Of a stretch of 45,622 nt of DNA, positions 40,146 through 45,622 are shown piece by piece. Position numbers and translations under genes: made by a program. This DNA is from Deltaproteobacteria bacterium (GTDB lineage: Bacteria > Desulfobacterota > Desulfobacteria > Desulfobacterales > JAUWMJ01), in contig DAOWEJ010000048.1 in assembly GCA_030638575.1 (NCBI GenBank), positions 1 through 45,622 on the forward strand. The letters run 5' to 3'. The notes beneath the pieces are model-generated. The model was given only the letters and a program-made list of their open reading frames with translations, did not search any database and had not been told where the DNA came from. Position 1 is the first letter of the stretch; the number at the start of each line of letters is the position of its first letter.

Positions 40146-42374
40146 CTAATAAAGCGTTTGAACATTTTTAAGTCTGTTAATCATGTCATAGAGTTCGTTT
40201 TCAGCCGTCTTTATAAACGATTTTAGTGTCGGAGCCCTGTCACGATTGTAAGCAGTAACCATACCAGCTAATTTTACTGCCATGGGTATGTCGTTTATTA
40301 TAAACGGTCCGGCTTGCAAAATCTTCATGATCCTTCGCATAGCCAATTTTGATTCCATTTTTTCCGTCATCGGAAGCAGGGCTACTATCTTTTTCTGATC
40401 CAGAAGGCCCACAACATCCGTATTACGTACAGCCCTTGCTATATTTTCAAGAACTGCATTAATGATATCATCTCGTTTCACCGATCCTTTGGGAATCGGC
40501 TTTTCGGGAGTAACTTTGATAATGGAAAGCAGTATAGCTGAAAAAGGTGTCCCGTAACGGGCAGATCGGGAGATTTCTTTTTCGATAAAATAAAGTGTAC
40601 TTTTTCGATTTAATACTCCCTTTGGAAGACCTGGTTTTTCTTTTTTCTTCTGTTCCTTCTGTTGATTTACTTTCTCCTGCTTCTCTTTTGCGTGATCAAG
40701 TTTACTTTTGGAAATTTCATTGAGGATCTGTTGAAAATCGTTCTCATCAATACTTTTTCTCTGAACAGATGTTCGGACTTTCTCAAGAATAGTTCTCAGC
40801 TCATCCCCTTCTTCTCCACCTTCCTCGAAAATACTGAGAATGGTTTTATCCTTCACTGAATCTGAAGATGAGTCATTACGCAGGACCCAGTCGGACTGGA
40901 GTTTGCTGAAGCACTCTTCCATACGTTCTTTGAGGCGCTTTTCAACAGTGCTTATTACATCGGTATCTATATCTTTTTGTTTTAAACTGTTGACAAGTTC
41001 CGATTCTACCTTGGAAATAACTTCCTTAAGATGCTTGCCTCCTTCTTCCCCTTTCTGCTCAGCAGTATCAAGAGCCATCTTGGATCCAATCCGCTCAACA
41101 TAATCAACCAGTAAATCCGACAGAACTTTCTCATCTCCTGCTTCTTGCCGAATCTCAGAAGCCAGATAAATCAGTTCTGCCGCCCCTGTGGGATTGATCA
41201 GGATTTCACGTATAAGATCTTCGCCATCTACGCCTATTTCTTCAGAGCTTTTCTGAAGTGCCTGGGCGAGTTCTTCGCTTTGCAACTCCTTTCCCAATTC
41301 CTGAGCCAGTTGAGCGAATTCAGGTAGTGACATCCCTTCTTCAATCAGCGCTTCCTTGAGTTTTGGAAGCAGTCGTCGAAGTTCTCCGGGCTCAGGAACA
41401 AGGCGCCTGATTATCTGACCTAAACGCTGAACCGATATTTTGCCCTTCTTGTATTCTTCTCTCACCAGCTGAATAAGAACTCTGTCTGTAATCGCATCGG
41501 TCTCGTTACGAATCATTCCTTCGTTTTCGTATATAACACCCATGGCCTTCTGCGCCTCGATTTGTTTGAGCAAATCTTTTTTCATATCAAATACAGCTTC
41601 GGCCAATTCCGGCAGGCTTTCTTTTCCCGTATCAGACACGGCCTTATCAACTTCTTCCCTGATCGTGCTTAGCTGCTCTACAATCATCGATCCGGATTTG
41701 CCTTTCCCCTCATCACTTCCTTTGGAAGCCGAAAGGTCCGTATCAATCAAGGTTTTTGAAAGACCGGTCGGATTGTCCATAAGGTTTTTCATTGAAAACG
41801 ATTTTCCGAGCTCCTCCATGACGATACTTCCAACCATCATATCCATAAGCTCTTTTTTCATCGCAATTTGAGACGCTTTGGGTGTGCCTTCCGGCATATC
41901 TTTTAATTTATCCTTTGAAACAACTGCATCATCAGCCGTCACCTTTTTGAAGAAAACATGGTTTATCTTGACTTTATTCACAGAATTTCCGGAAAGGGCT
42001 TTTTTCATTCGATCTGCTGTGGAATATTTATTGATATTAGTGAATACCTCTACAAAAACTTTAAGCTCGTTATTTTTCATTCCTTTTTCAAAAGAGATGG
42101 ATTTGAGACCGGTATTTTTAAAGTGAATAAGCATTTTAGAAACATTGATCCTTGGGTCTAATGGTTCCTCTTCTATGAAAAATTGATCCCGGTGCATTAT
42201 AAGGACGATGGGAGAAAAAGTATTGAGCCCTTTTGTAATCGTTTTATAAAAATCAGCAACAGATTGAGTTGTAAAGGGATGGTCTATGCCATACATAGCC
42301 TCACGATTAAATAAGAGCGCAAAGGTTCGGCCTATTTTATCGACTGTTTGTTTCTTTATTTTAGATTTGGTCAT
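40146..42374 (-). CDS. 742-aa protein with degenerate GGDEF-like C-terminus, partner of a Ser/Thr kinase
   Basis: The N-terminal about 110 residues (YGIDHPFTTQSVADFYKTIT, SPIVLIMHRDQFFIEEEPLD) resemble a module found at the start of multi-domain regulators in deltaproteobacteria. The middle about 450 residues are helical and charged with probable coiled coil. The C-terminal about 150 residues look like a diguanylate-cyclase fold (LYFIEKEISRSARYGTPFSA, NIARAVRNTDVVGLLDQKKI), but the GG(D/E)EF active loop is absent (LLDQKKIVALLP), so cyclase activity is unlikely. The kinase gene ends 12 bp upstream on the same strand. A role as kinase substrate or scaffold is inference. Confidence 0.7.
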   Translation of the reverse strand: MTKSKIKKQTVDKIGRTFALLFNREAMYGIDHPFTTQSVADFYKTITKGLNTFSPIVLIMHRDQFFIEEEPLDPRINVSKMLIHFKNTGLKSISFEKGMKNNELKVFVEVFTNINKYSTADRMKKALSGNSVNKVKINHVFFKKVTADDAVVSKDKLKDMPEGTPKASQIAMKKELMDMMVGSIVMEELGKSFSMKNLMDNPTGLSKTLIDTDLSASKGSDEGKGKSGSMIVEQLSTIREEVDKAVSDTGKESLPELAEAVFDMKKDLLKQIEAQKAMGVIYENEGMIRNETDAITDRVLIQLVREEYKKGKISVQRLGQIIRRLVPEPGELRRLLPKLKEALIEEGMSLPEFAQLAQELGKELQSEELAQALQKSSEEIGVDGEDLIREILINPTGAAELIYLASEIRQEAGDEKVLSDLLVDYVERIGSKMALDTAEQKGEEGGKHLKEVISKVESELVNSLKQKDIDTDVISTVEKRLKERMEECFSKLQSDWVLRNDSSSDSVKDKTILSIFEEGGEEGDELRTILEKVRTSVQRKSIDENDFQQILNEISKSKLDHAKEKQEKVNQQKEQKKKEKPGLPKGVLNRKSTLYFIEKEISRSARYGTPFSAILLSIIKVTPEKPIPKGSVKRDDIINAVLENIARAVRNTDVVGLLDQKKIVALLPMTEKMESKLAMRRIMKILQAGPFIINDIPMAVKLAGMVTAYNRDRAPTLKSFIKTAENELYDMINRLKNVQTLY

Positions 42375-42386
42375 TTTAAAGCCTTT

Positions 42387-43280
42387 TTATTGCAGGTATT
42401 TTCTCTGATACTCCTCAAGATCGTTAAAAATATCACGACAGGTTGCATATCTTTGATCAGGGTCAAAGGCAGTAGCCCTTTGCACAACCCGGTCCATATC
42501 TTGATTGAGTATTAAATTAAGCTCAGACGGTTTTTTTAGGAAAATTCCTTTTTTATTTACTGCTTTTTGTTTGAGTAGATGAGCTTTGGATTTATGCTCA
42601 GGTAAAGGCAATTTTGGTACAAGCATCTCAAAAAGCATTGTACCCACCGCGTAAATATCTGTTCTACCGTCTATCGCCGATCCTAATACCTGCTCAGGAG
42701 CTATATATGTCGGAGTCCCTCGAATCATAGGATGCTTTTCATCCTCACCACGTAAGACTTTAGCAACACCGAAATCAGAAACTATAGGCCTTTGGGTATG
42801 CTTTTCTATAAGGATGTTGGCCGGCTTAATGTCTCTATGAATGATTTCCTGGGTGTGAGCATAATCAAGAGCATCAAGAACCTGGGTGATAATCCTGATA
42901 GTGGTCTGGACCGGCAGTACACGTTTAGAAGGCAGGATATTCTTTTGCGCTCTTGTCAAAAAGTGTGAGAGCGCGCTCCCCTGAACCAGTTGCATGGTAA
43001 AAAAAAGGAACTCTTCTGTCTCGCCGACTTCATATACAGGAATAATATTCGGATGGGAGAGTATGGCCGCCGATTCGGCCTCCTGCCGGAAGAGATCTGC
43101 TGTCTTTTGGGTAAGGAGGCTCTTGGGAAGTATTTTTATTGCAATCTGGCGTTTCAGTGTCCTCTGGAATGCAATGAAAACAATAGCCATTCCGCCACGA
43201 GCCAATTCCTTGACAATTGTAGATGTTCCGATCTCTTGGCCGATAAGATGATCTACATTTAATTTCCCGATTGACGTCAT
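42387..43280 (-). CDS. Cytosolic Hanks-type Ser/Thr protein kinase
   Basis: ATG 43280 (MTSIGKLNVDHLIGQEIG) is preferred; upstream in-frame Mets (43319, 43313, 43301) partly derive from MITE C7. The 297-aa protein is a bare kinase domain with a glycine loop (VKELARGGMAIVFIAFQ), RQIAIKILPK (ATP Lys), IIHRDIKPANILIE (catalytic Asp), VSDFGVAKVLRG, RGTPTYIAPEQVLGS and GRTDIYAVGTMLFEML. It has no transmembrane or sensor domain, so it likely acts with the protein encoded 12 bp downstream. MITE C7 sits 26 bp upstream of the chosen start and has displaced the original promoter/RBS region. Confidence 0.88.
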   Translation of the reverse strand: MTSIGKLNVDHLIGQEIGTSTIVKELARGGMAIVFIAFQRTLKRQIAIKILPKSLLTQKTADLFRQEAESAAILSHPNIIPVYEVGETEEFLFFTMQLVQGSALSHFLTRAQKNILPSKRVLPVQTTIRIITQVLDALDYAHTQEIIHRDIKPANILIEKHTQRPIVSDFGVAKVLRGEDEKHPMIRGTPTYIAPEQVLGSAIDGRTDIYAVGTMLFEMLVPKLPLPEHKSKAHLLKQKAVNKKGIFLKKPSELNLILNQDMDRVVQRATAFDPDQRYATCRDIFNDLEEYQRKYLQ

Positions 43281-43306
43281 GAGCAGAAATATTCCAATCA
43301 TTAAAA

Positions 43307-43499
43307 GAGGCATTTGCAAAACGGCACTTTTCGAAGTCTGCGCTTATCTGTCCGATTTCTGCGTTAGGCTCAAATTTCGGCACTTTAGTGAAGCTTTAGC
43401 GCTATCCTCGATCCGCCTCAGGCGGACCTGTGGTTAATCCGCCAGAGGCGGATCGCCTTCCTTGAACTCGAACAAAAATTACCATTTTTCAAAGGTCTC
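43307..43499. mobile_element. MITE family C, copy C7 (193 bp, TSD TAAAA)
   Basis: Perfect TAAAA repeats flank it (43302-43306 and 43500-43504). The left end is degenerate (GAGGCATTTGCAAAACGGC), while the right end TTTTTCAAAGGTCTC is intact. It is the long subtype also seen in C2, and it contains two G/C palindromes. Confidence 0.9.
43412..43452. repeat. Pair of G/C micro-palindromes inside MITE C7
   Basis: TCCGCCTCAGGCGGA (43412-43426) and TCCGCCAGAGGCGGA (43438-43452) are separated by the family sequence CCTGTGGTTAA. In C1 and its relatives the first position holds a 15-bp A/T hairpin such as AATACTCAATGTATT, so one hairpin has been replaced by another of the same length. Confidence 0.8.
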
Positions 43500-43504
43500 T
43501 AAAA

Positions 43505-43850
43505 GTAACGATTATTGTTACATTAATATGTTAAAAAGATTTCTGAGAGGCAGCAATCGAAATTCTTTCAGGCCCCAAATCGAATCTCAACAGGTTTCCT
43601 AATCTTCAATAATATTAAAAAGTGCCATAAATTAAATATATTATATATTATTATAAAAAACATGGAAGGTCAAGAAAAGAATCTGGGGCCAAAGTAAATC
43701 GATTGAATTGGTAAGAACTATCTTTTAAAAGAAGATTCAGCGATATTGCTAAATTGCGATGTGCTTTCGACAGTACCGCAAAATACGGGATCATTGTCGG
43801 CATCTCATACCTAATATTTGCATGAACTGTCCGCTAACTGTTGCCACATA
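43505..43850. other. Gene-free A/T-rich stretch
   Basis: No ORF, RNA gene or family repeat was recognised in these 346 bases. There is an A/T-only run near 43630-43660 (TTAAATATATTATATATTAT). It lies upstream of the kinase gene and downstream of the aminotransferase remnant, so it may hold the kinase promoter, but no specific promoter can be supported. Confidence 0.5.
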
Positions 43851-44057
43851 TTACAATACGGCTTTGAGCGCTTCGATCAGCCGATCGACATTTTCCTGGC
43901 GTGCGGTATGACCCATCAGCCCGATGCGCCAGATTTTTCCGGCAAGGGGCCCTAAGCCGGCGCCGATTTCGATCTTGCGTTCGGCTAACAACTTTTTGCG
44001 AACATCCGCTTCATCCACCTCAAGGAAAGTAAATAAAAAATTGCTCAGGCAATTCAA
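43851..44057 (-). pseudogene. C-terminal remnant of a serine-pyruvate/alanine-glyoxylate-type aminotransferase
   Basis: The minus-strand frame encodes VDEADVRKKLLAERKIEIGA, GLGPLAGKIWRIGLMGHTAR and QENVDRLIEALKAVL. This is the extreme C-terminus of class V aminotransferases of the alanine-glyoxylate/serine-pyruvate family. The rest (about 300 residues, with the PLP lysine) is absent, and immediately upstream is the stop of the sensor-kinase gene. The first residues (NFLFTFLE) fall in an inverted repeat shared with the kinase gene end. It is a relic of a deletion or rearrangement; TTG 44057 is unlikely to be a real start. Confidence 0.85.
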
Positions 44058-44096
44058 TACATCATTCTGAGTCCAATATTTTATTTACTTTCCTTG
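44021..44096. repeat. 17-bp perfect inverted repeat at the kinase/aminotransferase junction
   Basis: CAAGGAAAGTAAATAAA (44021-44037) and its exact reverse complement TTTATTTACTTTCCTTG (44080-44096) bracket the end of the sensor-kinase gene and the start of the aminotransferase remnant. Imperfect pairing continues inward (TTGCTCAG against CTGAGTCCAA). The arms lie in coding sequence on both sides, so a rearrangement fold-back is likelier than a designed terminator. Confidence 0.75.
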
Positions 44097-45622
44097 AAAG
44101 CTCTCCCATATTAAAGGGCTTTTGAATAAAGCCGTTGCAGCCTCGCTTCAGTATTCCCGTGGCCTGACCATCGATACTGTAACCGCTGGAAAGAAGTACT
44201 TTCACTTGGGGATTGATTTCCTTCAATTTGTCATAGACTTCACCACCACTTATTTTCGGCATAATCAAATCCAGGATGACCAGGTCAATCTTAGCGCTGT
44301 TGGCTTGATATTCTGAAATCGCTTCCTTACCGCTGGTGGCTTTAAGCACTCTATAACCTAATTTTTCAAGCATCTCAATGCTGACATCAATTATAATTTC
44401 CTCATCGTCAACCAGCAAAATCGTACCCTTTCCCTGTTTAACCCGGATTGGGCCTTTGTGGGGGATGTGTGTATGAATATTCGGTTTATCCAATGCCGGA
44501 AAATAAATATAAAAGGTCGTTCCGACACCTTGCTCGGAATCGACATCGATATACCCGCCATGGGCTTTAATGATACCATATACTGATGCCAATCCTAAAC
44601 CCGTGCCTCTGCCCAATCCCTTTGTCGTAAAAAAAGGATCAAAAATGCGCTCCAGCGTTTTAGTATCCATGCCTTCACCAGTATCGGTAACTTGTAGCAT
44701 CACGTAATTGGCTGCTACAGGCTTGTATTGTTTGTCCGTCATATCTTGCGAATTGATGTTCGTGGTTTTAAGGGTGAGATCGCCTCCCCCCGGCATTGCA
44801 TCGGCAGCATTAATAAATAAGTTGAAAAGAATCTGTTCTATCTGGGTCCTGTCTGCCTCGATCTCCGACAGGTCTGGTTCAAACCGTCGGTTAATAGTAA
44901 TCTCCTTTCGGGTACGACCAAACGTTTCAGCACTCTCGTCAATGATCTGGTTCAAAACAAGGCGTCTTGCTTCATATTTTCCCTTTCTGGCATAACCTAG
45001 TAGCTGACTGGTCAGTCTGGCCCCGCTTTTAATACTTTCTTCTATATTTTTAAGTTTTTTGTAGTGTGGGAATGAGCTGTCAATATCAAAAAGCAGCAGC
45101 GAAATATTTCCCTGAATTCCCATCATTAGATTATTAAAATCATGAGCAATTCCGCCTGCAAGAGTTCCAATCGATTCCATCCTTTGGGCATGCTGCCATT
45201 GTGCTTCGAGTTTTTTCCTTTTGGTAACGTCAATCAGGCTTCCTTCATAGTAAAGTACACCACCGTCTGCGTCTCGGACAATTCGGGAATAATTTTCAAC
45301 CCAAATGATCGTTCCATTGTACTGGCGCATTTGACTTTCAAACGCATGCTTGTTCTTTATTGTTACAACCTGCTGATGGAACAGGTCCCGAGCTTTAGGG
45401 TTGACATATAAATCCTGTGCATTACGGCCTAAAAATGTTTCAAGATCAGGATACCCTAGTATTTCCACCAGGGTTGGATTTGAATCAAGAATTTTACCAT
45501 CCGGTGTTGTACGATAGAGCCCTACAGGAACGCCGTCGAATAGACTCCGGTAATGTTCTTCACTTTGTTTTAAAGCCCCTTGGGTTAGCTTGAGTTCGGC
45601 AAGGCGCTGTTCAAGACGAATG
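44062..45622 (-). CDS. PAS-containing hybrid sensor histidine kinase, C-terminal part (5' end outside window)
   Basis: The frame is open to the window edge, so the N-terminus is missing. Visible from the edge are a coiled coil (LEQRLAELKLTQGALKQSEE), a PAS domain (HYRSLFDGVPVGLYRTTPDG, NPTLVEILGYPDLETFLG) with PAC segment (GVLYYEGSLIDVTKRKKLE), and HisKA with GTLAGGIAHDFNNLMMGIQG (phosphoacceptor His). HATPase follows (LFNLFINAADAMPGGGDL, GRGTGLGLASVYGIIKAHGG), then a receiver with Asp in LVILDLIMPKISGGE. It is probably cytosolic in the part seen. The signal and output are unknown; the receiver may pass phosphate on to an unlinked protein. The internal GTG at 45468 is not the true start. Confidence 0.92.
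   Translation of the reverse strand, partial: IRLEQRLAELKLTQGALKQSEEHYRSLFDGVPVGLYRTTPDGKILDSNPTLVEILGYPDLETFLGRNAQDLYVNPKARDLFHQQVVTIKNKHAFESQMRQYNGTIIWVENYSRIVRDADGGVLYYEGSLIDVTKRKKLEAQWQHAQRMESIGTLAGGIAHDFNNLMMGIQGNISLLLFDIDSSFPHYKKLKNIEESIKSGARLTSQLLGYARKGKYEARRLVLNQIIDESAETFGRTRKEITINRRFEPDLSEIEADRTQIEQILFNLFINAADAMPGGGDLTLKTTNINSQDMTDKQYKPVAANYVMLQVTDTGEGMDTKTLERIFDPFFTTKGLGRGTGLGLASVYGIIKAHGGYIDVDSEQGVGTTFYIYFPALDKPNIHTHIPHKGPIRVKQGKGTILLVDDEEIIIDVSIEMLEKLGYRVLKATSGKEAISEYQANSAKIDLVILDLIMPKISGGEVYDKLKEINPQVKVLLSSGYSIDGQATGILKRGCNGFIQKPFNMGELSRKVNKILDSE

Noticed and set aside
40146-42374. Active diguanylate cyclase
   Set aside because: The cyclase-like domain lacks the GG(D/E)EF catalytic loop.

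Overview
The window reads as chromosomal DNA of an anaerobic, sulfate-reducing member of the Desulfobacterota (a Desulfobacterales-like deltaproteobacterium). The basis is a heterodisulfide reductase/flavin oxidoreductase (Hdr-Flox) gene set beside a canonical two-cysteine DsrC, an Lrp-type siroheme decarboxylase subunit, many Fe-S proteins, and a selenocysteine-type MvhD/FlxD. The genus is inferred, not proven. No rRNA, tRNA, CRISPR, prophage or intact insertion sequence was seen.

Layout. (1) 1-5191: 3' part of hdrA, a UGA-containing mvhD/flxD, two Fe-S subunits, an FAD/NAD(P)/[2Fe-2S] subunit and dsrC, closed by a strong terminator at about 5225-5260. This is a predicted electron-bifurcating NAD(P)H/ferredoxin/thiol-disulfide module linked to sulfite reduction. 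(2) 5273-9231: yjbQ, an ahb-type siroheme decarboxylase subunit, a nitrilase-family amidase, a nitronate monooxygenase-like flavoprotein and a class III CoA-transferase/racemase. (3) 9489-12424, minus strand: a COG2403 GTPase, carbamate kinase, and a decayed threonine ammonia-lyase fused by deletion to the end of arcC. (4) 12604-20577: an old-yellow-enzyme/FAD reductase, a metallo-beta-lactamase-fold protein, a voltage-gated K+ channel with a zinc ribbon, small proteins and a GlcF-type Fe-S protein. (5) 20901-27359: a membrane protein-kinase-like protein, nitroreductase, lipoprotein, YkgJ protein, ParM-like actin and a phosphopantetheinyl transferase. (6) 27612-36825, minus strand: the conserved ribosome/SRP operon ffh-rpsP-khpA-rimM-trmD-RNA MTase-rplS-rnhB-[sensor kinase]-yraN-rsmI. 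(7) 36995-45622: rlmN, a long-arm palindromic element, a PP-loop thiolase-like protein, DUF3617, a 742-aa protein with a degenerate GGDEF-like end paired with a Ser/Thr kinase, an aminotransferase remnant and a hybrid sensor kinase cut by the window edge.

The most distinctive property is the load of small non-autonomous mobile repeats. One family (called C here; 126-193 bp, mostly 142 bp; ends GAGACC...GGTCTC) occurs seven times, five with perfect 5-bp target duplications and two with 4/5 matches. Four copies sit in the ribosomal operon. One supplies the last base of a gene's stop codon, two carry a Shine-Dalgarno-plus-TTG start that opens in frame into the next gene, and two are nested inside other repeat families. 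A second group (A/B; ends like GATGGCGTCGTAAAAAGT), a third (D; ends near GCCAC.AAG) and a fourth (E) also recur. Short G/C palindromes (TCCGCC-N3-GGCGGA or TCCCGCT..AGCGGGA) appear inside several families, in one case replacing an A/T hairpin of equal length.
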